From Flavobacteriaceae bacterium Ap0902 (lineage in GTDB: Bacteria > Bacteroidota > Bacteroidia > Flavobacteriales > Weeksellaceae): DNA of 64,000 nt. The stretch lies in contig WTFG01000002.1 in the NCBI GenBank assembly GCA_009835005.1, forward strand, positions 62,001 to 126,000. Direction: 5' to 3'. The translations under genes were made by a program, and so were the position numbers. The notes under the pieces are model-generated. The model made no database searches, was not told the DNA's origin, and saw only the letters and a program-made list of their open reading frames with translations. Of this stretch, positions 26,708-35,282 are shown one piece after another. Position 1 is the first letter of the stretch, and each line of letters opens with the position of its first letter.

Positions 26708-26742
26708 CCGTCATGCACACACACCATGTTTAATTTAATGAG

Positions 26743-26777
26743 AAAGCCGTTTCAGAATTTATTTGAAACGGCTTTTT
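26743..26777 (+). terminator. Terminator of the nrd operon
   Basis: AAAGCCGTTTCA (26743-26754) pairs perfectly with TGAAACGGCTTT (26764-26775), followed by T residues. Confidence 0.9.
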
Positions 26778-26866
26778 AATGTAGTTAACTTTTTAAAACT
26801 TTATATCTAAATCACTTATACCCTTCAAGTTTGTAATGAATTTTCAAGATGAATTATAATTTTTTT

Positions 26867-27018
26867 GGGCGATTTAACAGGCTATCCATTCCAATTCCGC
26901 AGAAATCTGCTTATAAATAATAGGGCTGTAAAGAGCTTCCATCTGGTCGCTTTTACAGCCCTTTATTTATTTACGCATCTTCCTTTACGGGATTTCCATT
27001 GCTATCCCTATCGCAGGG
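26867..27018. repeat. Dispersed repeat block A, copy 1
   Basis: About 150 bases nearly identical to 41902-42053: starts GGGCGATTTAACAGGCTATCC and ends CCCTATCGCAGGG. It contains an 11-bp perfect stem, AGGGCTGTAAA (26922-26932) with TTTACAGCCCT (26952-26962). Of the type of structured intergenic repeats common in Flavobacteriia; no coding capacity. Confidence 0.85.
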
Positions 27019-27130
27019 TTGGTTTATGGTTGATGGTTTATAGTTTAAGGTTTATGGTGTAGGGTTGATGGTTTAAGGTTGATGGATGTTGGTTTAAGGT
27101 TGAGGGTTTGTGGTGCAGGTTTAAGATTTA
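27019..27130. repeat. Degenerate GGTTTA/GGTTGA low-complexity tract
   Basis: About 110 bases of irregular repeats of GGTTTATGGTTGATGGTTTA type, purine/pyrimidine biased on one strand. The same kind of tract follows the other copy of block A (42054-42098). Confidence 0.8.
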
Positions 27131-27538
27131 TAGTAAATAGAATCAAGTAGTACGTATCAAGATTTTTAGCTTTTTTATTTGCTTCATAAAGCCGCCGTCA
27201 GATTGAGCTGATTTCCACCGAAGGTGGAAATTGTATCGAAATGTTCCCAGAAAAAAAAGGACGACAATTTTAAATCGAAGCTGGTGAAGGCTTTGTATGT
27301 TTAGACAGACTTTCGTTAAGAAATTGACGTGGCTGGTGAAGCGTTGGGATTTCAATTTTAGAAAGTTTGACGGTGCCTCTGGCAAAACATTTGAAAGGCT
27401 TCTTGACCTTTTACTCATGTTCTTTTTTATTTATTTTTAATGGTATTCGTGATGTGCTTCGCAGTTGGTTCTTTTTGGGTCAAGCCAAAATGAATAGAAG
27501 TTTTAATAAGTAACAAGTATCAAAATTTAAGCATCTAT
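27131..27538. other. Non-coding or decayed segment between repeat blocks
   Basis: About 400 bases present only in the first repeat cluster. A 91-codon frame on the minus strand (27418-27143) exists but has no recognisable domain, no signal peptide and no ribosome-binding context. A stem CCACCGAAGGTGG (27216-27228) is visible. I see no supported gene; it may be an inserted element or old debris. Confidence 0.4.
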
Positions 27539-27630
27539 TAGCAAGTCTTGTGTCTTTCCTCTTTCCTCTTAAAAGTGAGTCCCTGAACAGATTTCAGGGT
27601 GACAGCGCGAAGAACTGGATGCTAAATTAA
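27539..27630. repeat. Dispersed repeat block B, copy 1, with CCTGAA/TTCAGG palindrome
   Basis: TAGCAAGTCTTGTGTCTTT at the start and AACTGGATGCT near the end are shared with 42099-42206. It contains CCCTGAA (27581-27587) and TTCAGGG (27593-27599) followed by TGACAGC, a REP-like palindrome seen three times in the window. Confidence 0.8.
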
Positions 27631-27727
27631 CGTGAATAATGCATAAGAAAAAGTTGTAAAAAAAGAGTAAAATATTTATATTGATAATTGATTAACAGTT
27701 AATTACAATAAATAAATACTTACTCCT

Positions 27728-27919
27728 ATGTCTGAAGATAAAATTACAGAAATTTATGTAACTATCGATGATTTTAACCAACTTTTTGAAAAAGAACTAC
27801 GTTTAGCATCATCATCAGCAAAGAAAAGAAATAGACAATCGAAGCTTTTGATATTGAAAATTAGAAACAAAAAACGCAACCCTACGGCTGCGTTTTTAAA
27901 TTTTAAATTGATAAGGTGA
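27728..27919 (+). pseudogene. IS982-type transposase N-terminal stump
   Basis: A 63-codon frame beginning MSEDKITEIYVTIDDF, then FEKELR and SSAKKRNRQSKL, matches the conserved N-terminus of Bacteroidetes IS982-family transposases, which continue for about 290 residues with a DDE domain. Here similarity ends at about 27850 and the frame runs into the following terminator. A few residues between ELR and SAKKR are also altered. No terminal inverted repeats are recognised, so only a truncated relic remains. Confidence 0.7.
27870..27897. terminator. Bidirectional terminator
   Basis: AAAAACGCA (27870-27878) pairs with TGCGTTTTT (27889-27897). Located just past the 3' end of the leftward PPIase gene, which it probably serves. 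Confidence 0.8.
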
Positions 27920-27921
27920 AA

Positions 27922-29001
27922 TTATTTTAAAACTTCCATGTCAAAGTATATCGTAGCATTAGGTGGAACAACACCACCAGCGCCTTGTGACCCATATCCT
28001 AGAGTAGGAGGAACAATCAAGAAAACTTTAGAACCCCTTTCAAACATAGTCAATGCTTCCATCCAACCCTGGATGAGTTGTGTCTGGCCTACTTTCACAT
28101 TCAAAGCTTGATTTCTATCATAAGAAGAATCCAATACCTTACCATTCGCTAATCTAAGCGTATAGTGAATATTTATAACGTCTCCTTTGGTGGGTTTTGC
28201 TCCATCTCCTTGTTCTAATACCACATAACGCAAACCACTTTCTGTGGTTTCGGCTTTCTTGGTTAATTCCTTAATTCTATCTACTTCTTTTTGCATTTTT
28301 TCTGCTTCTTTTTGGCGTTTTTCTTCTAATTTTTTTTCATGCTTGGCTTTGGCATTTTCAAATGCTTTTACAGGATCATAATTTTTATAAGCATCTCCCT
28401 TGCGGATGATATCTACATGATTAATCACAATATCTGTCACAGGTTTGTCTTGTGGTCCTTTATCCACATTAGCAATGCTATCAATAACCTCTAGACCATC
28501 TATTACTTCTCCAAATACAGCATGTTTTCCATCCAACCATGGTGTAGGAACCTCTGTAATAAAGAATTGAGAACCATTGGTGTTGGGTCCAGAATTTGCC
28601 ATAGATAAAACACCTTTTTTATCATGCACTAGCTCCTCATCAAATTCATCCTCAAAATTATAACCAGGTCCGCCGGTTCCTATTCCATCTGGATCACCCC
28701 CTTGTATCATAAAATCCTTGATTACCCGATGAAAGATGGTACCATCATAGAAAGGTGCCCCTAGAGGTTTTGCCTCATTTTGTATTTTACCTTCTGCCAA
28801 CCCTGTGAAGTTGGCAACAGTCATAGGGGCTTGCTCTTCATACAAATTGATTAGCATGTTTCCTTTGGTTGTTTCCATGTGCGCGTATAAACCGTCGCCC
28901 AGTGCTTTGTAGTCTTCTTTGCTCATATATTTGGGAATTGATGTACATCCTATCAGCATCATTGTGATAAGGCATACCATTAATAATTTATTAATTTTCA
29001 T
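27922..29001 (-). CDS. Lipoprotein with cyclophilin and FKBP peptidyl-prolyl isomerase domains
   Basis: 359 residues. Lipobox ends at Cys19 (MLIGC). The N-terminal half (about 40-200) is a cyclophilin: [39 protein letters not shown] and [13 protein letters not shown] charged coiled coil (about 215-255) links it to a C-terminal FKBP domain ([29 protein letters not shown]-type [29 protein letters not shown]). Two unrelated isomerase folds in one lipoprotein suggest a periplasmic or surface folding factor. It overlaps gldI by 11 bases. Confidence 0.95.
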   Translation of the reverse strand: MKINKLLMVCLITMMLIGCTSIPKYMSKEDYKALGDGLYAHMETTKGNMLINLYEEQAPMTVANFTGLAEGKIQNEAKPLGAPFYDGTIFHRVIKDFMIQGGDPDGIGTGGPGYNFEDEFDEELVHDKKGVLSMANSGPNTNGSQFFITEVPTPWLDGKHAVFGEVIDGLEVIDSIANVDKGPQDKPVTDIVINHVDIIRKGDAYKNYDPVKAFENAKAKHEKKLEEKRQKEAEKMQKEVDRIKELTKKAETTESGLRYVVLEQGDGAKPTKGDVINIHYTLRLANGKVLDSSYDRNQALNVKVGQTQLIQGWMEALTMFERGSKVFLIVPPTLGYGSQGAGGVVPPNATIYFDMEVLK

Positions 29002-29536
29002 GATTTAATATTTCGTTTAATCTAAGTTCGATTTTTAAGGGTTGATCTGTGCCGATTTTATCACCGTCTCCAGAAACGCCATAGCCTAAAGAAGATGGAA
29101 TTAATATAATAGCATTCTCACCTTCGCTCATACGTTTAAGCCCATATTCCAAACCTTGAATCATGGGGGATTGTCCTAGAACCATGGTTTGGTTTCCTAT
29201 CTCGTCAAAACTATAAATCACGTCATCTTGCAAATTGCTTAACTCATAATCAAATTGAATGGTATCAAAATCCTGTACGCGATAAGCAGAATCCATTCTG
29301 GTACGTGTCATGTAAAATCCCGCATTGGTATATAGATAATCTTCTGGATGATTACGGGTGTAGTCATTAATTTTTTCTAACTCCAAATCCTTTAGTTCCC
29401 TATTGAATTTTTGAGAATACTCCATGAAGTCGTCATTACTGTAAGTCGTAGGATATTGCGGCGGATTTTTCTTACAAGAAAAAAGCCCAAGCGTTAAACT
29501 TAAACTAAACAGTAGTATTTTCCAATTTTTCTGCAT
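28991..29536 (-). CDS. gldI: Gliding motility-associated FKBP-type isomerase lipoprotein GldI
   Basis: 181 residues. Signal peptide and lipobox ending at Cys21 (LGLFSC). The C-terminal FKBP domain (about 85-178) has [29 protein letters not shown] and IPSSLGYG. Size, lipoprotein nature and position in a DHH phosphoesterase - FKBP - PPIase cluster match flavobacterial GldI, required for stability of gliding and T9SS proteins in Flavobacterium. It overlaps both neighbours (11 bases with the PPIase, 32 with the DHH gene), so translation is coupled. Confidence 0.88.
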   Translation of the reverse strand: MQKNWKILLFSLSLTLGLFSCKKNPPQYPTTYSNDDFMEYSQKFNRELKDLELEKINDYTRNHPEDYLYTNAGFYMTRTRMDSAYRVQDFDTIQFDYELSNLQDDVIYSFDEIGNQTMVLGQSPMIQGLEYGLKRMSEGENAIILIPSSLGYGVSGDGDKIGTDQPLKIELRLNEILNHEN

Positions 29537-30527
29537 ATTCTGGAAGCAAATTTACAAATTCTTTTACGGTATCCTCTAATGAATCATGGGACTTTCCGCC
29601 AGAGGCATTTTTATGCCCACCTCCATTAAAATATTTTCTAGCGACTTCACTACAATCAAAATCACCCTTGGATCTAAAAGATATTTTGACTAAATCCTGT
29701 TGCGTATCTTCTGCCATAAATACAGAAAATACGATGTTCTCTATCGCCAAGCCATAATTCACAAAACCTTCTGTGTCACCTTTTTGATAGCCTTCTGATA
29801 GCAATTGTTCTCTGGATAATTTAAAAACGGTAGTTCTATATTCTGGGTATAATTGTAGGCTTTCTACAAAGGGGCTCAACAACTTTAATCTAGAAACTGT
29901 GAAGGTATCTAATCGATCCAAAATTTTGTGAGGTTCTGTCCCATGCTTCATTAATTTAGCAGCAGTTTCTAGGGTAGAAGGTTTTACAGATGGGAACTTG
30001 AAATTTCCAGTATCTGTAATAATTCCTGTATATAAACAAGTAGCGATGTTTTCATCCACCAAATTATCCCAGCTCATAGCTTCTATTAAATGCCAAACCA
30101 TTTCGCAGGTCGCAGGCATTTGTGTATCAGAATAGGTGAAGTCAAATTCCTGTGGAAATTGATGGTGGTCTATTAAAATTTTGACAGCACTGGATGCGTT
30201 GATATGTTCTGCCAGGTAATCTGCTCTAGAGGGTTCATTAAAATCTAGCATGAAGATAATATCTGCTTTTTTTATAGCTATTTCTGCCCCCTTAGGATTA
30301 TAATCTCCAATGAATATTTTTTTTGCTTCTGGTAAAAACTTCAAAAATTTAGGGAAATCATTGGGGGAAACGATTTGAACTTGATGTATCATCTTTTTCA
30401 ATACCTGGGAAAGCCCCAAAGTAGAGCCAATGGCATCTCCATCTGGGTTTTTATGTGGAATGATGACAATGTTTCTAGGTTGACTTAGGATTTTTTTAAG
30501 TTCGAATAATTGATTAGAATCTAGCAT
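29505..30527 (-). CDS. DHH/DHHA1 phosphoesterase, NrnA-like (oligoribonuclease / pAp phosphatase)
   Basis: 340 residues from the ATG at 30527; the longer frame to 30557 would need a TTG start. DHH motifs: IPHKNPDGDAIGSTLG (about 23-38), MLDFNEPSRADYL and ILIDHHQFP; the DHHA1 substrate-binding motif FNGGGHKNASGG is near the C-terminus. NrnA-type enzymes degrade very short RNAs and hydrolyse 3'-phosphoadenosine 5'-phosphate in the cytoplasm, using Mn2+. First gene of the three-gene unit with gldI, a conserved flavobacterial arrangement. Confidence 0.9.
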   Translation of the reverse strand: MLDSNQLFELKKILSQPRNIVIIPHKNPDGDAIGSTLGLSQVLKKMIHQVQIVSPNDFPKFLKFLPEAKKIFIGDYNPKGAEIAIKKADIIFMLDFNEPSRADYLAEHINASSAVKILIDHHQFPQEFDFTYSDTQMPATCEMVWHLIEAMSWDNLVDENIATCLYTGIITDTGNFKFPSVKPSTLETAAKLMKHGTEPHKILDRLDTFTVSRLKLLSPFVESLQLYPEYRTTVFKLSREQLLSEGYQKGDTEGFVNYGLAIENIVFSVFMAEDTQQDLVKISFRSKGDFDCSEVARKYFNGGGHKNASGGKSHDSLEDTVKEFVNLLPEYAEKLENTTV

Positions 30528-30664
30528 GTTTTGGTTTTGTATTGCGAAAGTAAGCAATAATCAAGAATGAATTAAATGGTGGGGATGATTTAGCATGTAT
30601 TTATCATTTCAAATGGAATTTAAAGTGAAAAGTGTAATTTAATTTAAATAAAAAGGTTGCATTT

Positions 30665-31153
30665 TTGCTGGGTGTGATATTAGGTGATAATAAATATATC
30701 CTTTTACTTATCCTAGCTTTGGTTTGGGGGTCTTTTTTTATTTTAATTAAAAACGCGGTAGCTGTATTTACTCCATATCAAGTGGGTGTATTGCGTTTAG
30801 TGATAAAATCCTTAGAATTAAGTGCGGGAATGTTCTCCCTATGGTCCATTCCAGGAATGATCATTCTTATCTCTACTGGATTCTTTCATGAATTCGCAGG
30901 AACTACAGCACAATGGGAGGGATTAGGGTATGTTTCCATTTTGGCGATTGTTGGGACTGCCACGGCCATGATTTTATTTTATAAATTAATCCAAGATACC
31001 ACAGCCGTTTTTGCAAGTACTGTCACCTATTTGATGCCGATTGTTGCCATAGGCTAGGGAATTCTCGCTGGAGAGGAATTCAACCTATGGTTTATATTGG
31101 GTGGCATGTTGATTCTCATTGGAATCTATTTAATCAGAGAAGAGAAAATTTAA
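30665..31153 (+). pseudogene. EamA/DMT family permease pseudogene
   Basis: The first open part (TTG start at 30665) reads YILLLILALVWGSFFILIKNAV, the usual EamA N-terminus, then joins abruptly at LRLVIKSLELSAGM to the middle of the second repeat. A TAG at 31055-31057 stands where the family has Trp (IVAIG*GILAGEEF), after which the frame continues to LGGMLILIGIYLI. Total is about 160 codons against about 290 in intact EamA proteins, so a large internal deletion plus a nonsense codon disabled it. Confidence 0.88.
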
Positions 31154-32718
31154 GCAAAGTCTTTCCGCAGAATTTCCTCCATATTATGTTCTGCCAATCC
31201 TGTGATAAAAACAAAAGGATTAACGCCAGCACTTCCTGGGATTAGAGCAGAATCATTGATGTATAATCCATCATAACCTTTGACTCTTCCATAAAAATCT
31301 GTCGCTTTTCCCAGTACACAACCACCAAGCGGATGATAACTAAAATCGTCACCAAAACCATTGTTAAACAATAGTCTAGATCTAGTCCCTCCATTATCTA
31401 TGTGCAATTTTTCTAACAGATATTTGGCAGCCTCTACAGCATAATCATTTTGACTTTTTTTCCAATCTAAAGTTACTTCACCCGATTTTTTATTATAGAT
31501 AAATTTACCTCTTTCTGGATTGTTCGTAATAGATAGGAATAAGGTTGTCCATGTTTCTATCCCAAGAGGTAGTGGAGCAATCTCTGCAAAAATTTGATAA
31601 GGATGGTCACCATCCCACATATTAATCCCTTTTACAGGAATCGTGGATTGTTTGGTGCCAGTTGCGTTCACAAAGTTTCTACCTGTCATGATGTTTCCGT
31701 TAGGACCCCAAGTTTGTCCAACTTCATCATTTAAATTCGGTAAATCCCCCTCATGCTTGGCTTTCACTAGAATTTGAGAAGTGCCCACGCTTCCCGCATT
31801 TAGGAATACCTTGCCAGCCGTGTAGATTTCTGTTTCTGTTGTCTTACCAGAAGTATTTAATACGGCAACTTCCAAAGCATATTTACCATCTTCTGTCTGT
31901 GTGATTTTCTCTAGTTTTCTAAGTGTTTTAATTTCTAAATTTCCAGTTTCTTCTGCCTTTTTTAAATAAGTTAAATCCAAACTTAATTTACCAGCATTGT
32001 TCCCGTAAATCACTTCGCCACCCAAACCAGATTTATAAACTTCTCCTTGGGCCTCTTTTCGCATATATTCAAAATCGTAGGTATTAGAAAAAAATTCCGT
32101 TTTTAAATTAGCTTTATGTGCTTGTTTTTCTGCCGAACGAGAAAACGCATAATAATCTGTAGAATCATAGAAATCCTCTGGAATTTGTTCCACTTTTAAT
32201 TCCTTATTTGCTAACGGGAAATATTGATTAAACATTTTGTCTGCATCCAACGCTGGGAAGATTGACTCAAAATATTTTCTCTTTGGAGTAATGGCAATTC
32301 CACCGTTTACGATAGAGCCTCCACCATAAGCTCTTCCCGCGAATATGCTCATGTCATTAAATTTGATTTTATCTAAAACGCCTGTATATTTCTTGATAGG
32401 GATAGGAATGGTGATAGGCGAATTAGGCCATTTAGAAAGCCAACTACTTCTTTTGTCTGGCGTAATCATTTTACAGAAAGTATCATGCTCTGGTGTTCTG
32501 TCCCAGCGCATACCCATCTCTAAAAGTAAAGCCTTGTGCCCATTTTCCGTTAATCGAAGCGCTGTAACAGCACCCCCATATCCACTACCAATGATAACAT
32601 TATCTACATGTCCCATTTTACTTCTTTTTGAATTTAATATAGGCAATGTCCCACATGCCTCTAATGAAATCCCAACTGCACCTAATCCTGTGAGTTTAGC
32701 AAAAGTTCTTCTGTCCAT
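31150..32718 (-). CDS. GMC-type FAD oxidoreductase, cholesterol-oxidase-like
   Basis: 522 residues from the ATG at 32718; the longer frame starts in recR promoter sequence. N-terminus MDRRTFAKLTGLGAVGI is a twin-arginine signal, and the following SLEAC is a possible lipobox, so a Tat-exported lipoprotein is likely. FAD motif: NVIIGSGYGGAVTALRL. Further signatures: GRAYGGGSIVNGGIAI, LNAGSVGTSQIL, and C-terminal YHPLGGCVLGKA and DSALIPGSAGVNPF. Members oxidise sterols or other alcohols; substrate unknown. Divergent from recR with an 84-base gap. Confidence 0.88.
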   Translation of the reverse strand: MDRRTFAKLTGLGAVGISLEACGTLPILNSKRSKMGHVDNVIIGSGYGGAVTALRLTENGHKALLLEMGMRWDRTPEHDTFCKMITPDKRSSWLSKWPNSPITIPIPIKKYTGVLDKIKFNDMSIFAGRAYGGGSIVNGGIAITPKRKYFESIFPALDADKMFNQYFPLANKELKVEQIPEDFYDSTDYYAFSRSAEKQAHKANLKTEFFSNTYDFEYMRKEAQGEVYKSGLGGEVIYGNNAGKLSLDLTYLKKAEETGNLEIKTLRKLEKITQTEDGKYALEVAVLNTSGKTTETEIYTAGKVFLNAGSVGTSQILVKAKHEGDLPNLNDEVGQTWGPNGNIMTGRNFVNATGTKQSTIPVKGINMWDGDHPYQIFAEIAPLPLGIETWTTLFLSITNNPERGKFIYNKKSGEVTLDWKKSQNDYAVEAAKYLLEKLHIDNGGTRSRLLFNNGFGDDFSYHPLGGCVLGKATDFYGRVKGYDGLYINDSALIPGSAGVNPFVFITGLAEHNMEEILRKDFA

Positions 32719-32790
32719 AAAATTAATACTGCATGAATTGCACCAAATTAATAAGAATTTATTTAAATTTATAACCAAACATTGTTTTCT

Positions 32791-32798
32791 TATATTTG
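32791..32798 (+). promoter_or_regulatory. -7 element directly before recR
   Basis: TATATTTG matches TAnnTTTG and ends 4 bases before the recR ATG (32803), so the transcript would be leaderless or nearly so. No -33 TTG at the usual distance. Confidence 0.4.
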
Positions 32799-32802
32799 TT
32801 AA

Positions 32803-33414
32803 ATGCATTACCCTAGTAAAATCTTAGAAAAAGCAGTAGATGAAATTTCACAATTGCCCGGAATCGGTAAAAGATCTGCCTTGCGACTCGCTTTACATTT
32901 ATTAAAGAACGCTAAAACCAAAGGAGAATCCCTAGCAGTAGCAATAGATACATTGGTCAATGAGATTAAATATTGCCAAATATGCCATTCTATATGTGAT
33001 GATGAGGTTTGTGAAATTTGTGCGAATCCATTCCGAAACCATGAATTAATTTGTGTTGTAGAAGATATTAGAGATGTAATGGCGATTGAAAACACAGGGC
33101 AATACAAAGGTGTTTATCATGTATTAGGAGGTAAAATATCGCCGATGGAAGGTATTGGTCCGCAACAATTAAAAGTAGACACACTCAAAAATAGAGCAGT
33201 CAAAGCCCAAGAGGTAATTTTGGCATTAAGTACTACCATGGAGGGCGATACCACCATGTTTTATATCTATAAAATCTTAAAAGATTTACCAGTCAAATTA
33301 TCTGCCATTGCTAGAGGCGTGGGAGTGGGTGATGAATTAGAATATACAGATGAATTGACTTTGGTACAATCAATACAGAATCGGGTACCCTATGAAAATA
33401 GCATAAATTCTTAA
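32803..33414 (+). CDS. recR: Recombination mediator protein RecR
   Basis: 203 residues, full length. Order of domains: helix-hairpin-helix ([17 protein letters not shown]), C4 zinc finger ([16 protein letters not shown]), Toprim ([38 protein letters not shown]) and a C-terminal Walker-B-like region ([19 protein letters not shown]). RecR with RecO and RecF loads RecA at gaps. The downstream glycosyltransferase starts 4 bases after its stop. Confidence 0.97.
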   Translation: MHYPSKILEKAVDEISQLPGIGKRSALRLALHLLKNAKTKGESLAVAIDTLVNEIKYCQICHSICDDEVCEICANPFRNHELICVVEDIRDVMAIENTGQYKGVYHVLGGKISPMEGIGPQQLKVDTLKNRAVKAQEVILALSTTMEGDTTMFYIYKILKDLPVKLSAIARGVGVGDELEYTDELTLVQSIQNRVPYENSINS

Positions 33415-33418
33415 ATCC

Positions 33419-34252
33419 ATGAGGCTATCTGTCATTATTGTGAGTTATAATGCTGTTAGTTATTTGGATAAATGCTTGCGATCTATTCAAGAAAACAGAA
33501 TTCCAGCCATGGAGGTGATTGTTTGGGACAATGATTCTCCAGATAGAGAAGTGGAAATTTTAGAAAGGAAGTATCCAGAAATTAAATTTATTTTTAACAA
33601 ACAAAATCTAGGGTTCTCTAAAGGCAATAATAGGGCGGTGGAATATGCCATAGGGGAGTATATATTGATATTAAATCCTGATACAGAAGTTAGTCCTAAC
33701 TTTTTCCTATCCATCATAAATTTTGCAGAGCATTGTCCTAATTTAGGAGCATTAGGCGTTAGAATGACAGATGAAGTGGGTGGGTTATGGCCAGAAAGTA
33801 AAAGAAATACGCCTAATATGATGAATTCTTTTGCTAGAATTTTTAAAGTTAAATTCAGAAATGTTAAACCCTATCATGCGAATCATATAGCAGAAGATGA
33901 GGTGGCTAAAGTAGAGGTTTTATCTGGTGCTTGTATGCTCATGAAAAAACAAGTTTACAAAAAGGTAGGAGGGTTTGATGAGCGATATTTTATGTATGGA
34001 GAAGATGTAGATTTGAGTTATACCTTGTTACAAAATGGGTATGATAATTATTATCTAGGCAATATTTCTATTGTGCATTATAAGGGAGAGTGTACGCTAA
34101 GAGACCGCAAATATTTAGATAGATTTTATGGTTCTATGAAAATCTTTCTACAAAAATATGAGAAACCTCGCAATCGTTTGTTTTATTATATAGCGCTATT
34201 AGGTGTCAAGTTAAAACATACCATAGAATTAAGAAAATTAAAAAATTCTTAG
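33419..34252 (+). CDS. Glycosyltransferase family 2
   Basis: 277 residues. GT-A fold signatures: LSVIIVSYNAVSYLDKCLRSI at the N-terminus, the nucleotide-sugar region VWDNDSPDREVE, NLGFSKGNNRAVEYA, the LNPDTEVSPN DxD-like motif, and FDERYFMYGEDVDLSY with the catalytic acid. It resembles rhamnosyl- or related transferases of cell-surface polysaccharides; acceptor unknown. Four bases after recR, so co-transcribed with it despite unrelated function. Confidence 0.92.
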   Translation: MRLSVIIVSYNAVSYLDKCLRSIQENRIPAMEVIVWDNDSPDREVEILERKYPEIKFIFNKQNLGFSKGNNRAVEYAIGEYILILNPDTEVSPNFFLSIINFAEHCPNLGALGVRMTDEVGGLWPESKRNTPNMMNSFARIFKVKFRNVKPYHANHIAEDEVAKVEVLSGACMLMKKQVYKKVGGFDERYFMYGEDVDLSYTLLQNGYDNYYLGNISIVHYKGECTLRDRKYLDRFYGSMKIFLQKYEKPRNRLFYYIALLGVKLKHTIELRKLKNS

Positions 34253-34263
34253 CAGCTATTTTT

Positions 34264-35199
34264 TCACCCAAAATATTGAATGATTTTGTTGGCTATTACT
34301 TCTGCTAATTTAATTTTACTTTCATGCGTCCATCCTGCAATATGGGGCGTAAGTAAAACACGGTTAGATTGCAGTAAATAATCTAATGCCTTTGGTAATG
34401 TTTCTAAATGTAATTGCTCAAAAGATGTTTTTTCATATTCTAATACATCTAACCCTGCAGCTTTAACTTTTCCCGATTGCAATGCTTTAACCAATGCTGT
34501 CGTCACAACAGATTTTCCTCTTGCGGTATTCACTAAATAAATAGGTTTTTGAAATTGTGCCAAATAATCCTCATTCACTAATCCTAAAGTCATTGGCGTC
34601 TGTGGAATATGCAGGCTTAGAATATCCGCTGTCTGATAAACCTCATCCATGGTAGTTTGTCTACAATTTTCATCCCCAACACCATCTTTAATATCATAGC
34701 AAATCACGTTTGCATCAAAACCTTGGAGTTTTTTGGCAAATGCTTTTCCCATATTTCCATAGCCGATTAGCGCTACGGTTTTTCCCATTATTTCTTCTCC
34801 ACGATTTTCCTCTCTTTGCCAAATTCCGTTTCTCACTTCTGCATCAGCCACCCGAAAGTTATTCATGATGCTTAAAAGCATTCCCAGACAGTGCTCTCCA
34901 ACGGCATCTCTATTCCCTTCTGGCGCATTAAATAATAGGATATTTTTAGATTCTGCATGGGCTGTATCTATGTTTTCCATACCAGCCCCCACACGTCCAA
35001 TAAATTTTAAATTTTCTGCCTGTTCTATGAAAACTTTATCTATCGTGAATCTACTCCTAATAATTAACCCATCATATTCCGCTATTTTATTTTCTATCTC
35101 TGCTTTGGATGATGTATAATCTTGTTCAATTTTAAAGTGATACGCTTTCAATTTATCTATAAGAATAGGGTGATTCTGATCTAGGATGAGGATTTTCAT
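34264..35199 (-). CDS. D-2-hydroxyacid dehydrogenase, phosphoglycerate-dehydrogenase-like
   Basis: 311 residues. NAD-binding Rossmann motif GKTVALIGYGNMGKAFAKKL (about 140-158) sits inside the split catalytic domain; FIGRVGAGMENID and LHIPQTPMT are family signatures, and the catalytic Arg, Glu and His fall in VNTARGKSVV, LDVLEYE and TPHIAGW. It lacks the ACT domain of long SerA forms. In Bacteroidetes such short forms sit near serC; here no serine gene is adjacent, so glycerate or hydroxypyruvate is also possible. Confidence 0.88.
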   Translation of the reverse strand: MKILILDQNHPILIDKLKAYHFKIEQDYTSSKAEIENKIAEYDGLIIRSRFTIDKVFIEQAENLKFIGRVGAGMENIDTAHAESKNILLFNAPEGNRDAVGEHCLGMLLSIMNNFRVADAEVRNGIWQREENRGEEIMGKTVALIGYGNMGKAFAKKLQGFDANVICYDIKDGVGDENCRQTTMDEVYQTADILSLHIPQTPMTLGLVNEDYLAQFQKPIYLVNTARGKSVVTTALVKALQSGKVKAAGLDVLEYEKTSFEQLHLETLPKALDYLLQSNRVLLTPHIAGWTHESKIKLAEVIANKIIQYFG

Positions 35200-35254
35200 A
35201 AATTATTTCTTTGTATTCCTTTTGTTTGGTAAACTTATAAAATAAAAATTTAGT

Positions 35255-35262
35255 TATATTTG
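35255..35262 (+). promoter_or_regulatory. -7 element upstream of pyrH-frr
   Basis: TATATTTG matches TAnnTTTG, 20 bases before the pyrH ATG. TTTG elements upstream (35221-35228) are 26 bases away, longer than usual. Confidence 0.45.
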
Positions 35263-35282
35263 TTCTGCAAAAGAAATTACCT

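Noticed and set aside
26865-27062. A 65-codon plus-strand frame over repeat block A
   Set aside because: It is simply the translation of the dispersed repeat and low-complexity tract; the hairpin and repeat copy explain the sequence better.
27019-27130. GGTTTA-type tract considered as a CRISPR or telomere-like array
   Set aside because: Units are irregular, without equal spacers or a fixed repeat; it is a degenerate low-complexity tract.
27143-27418. A 91-codon frame on the minus strand between repeat blocks
   Set aside because: No recognisable domain, biased composition, no start context and located in a repeat-rich non-coding stretch; kept only as a note on that segment.
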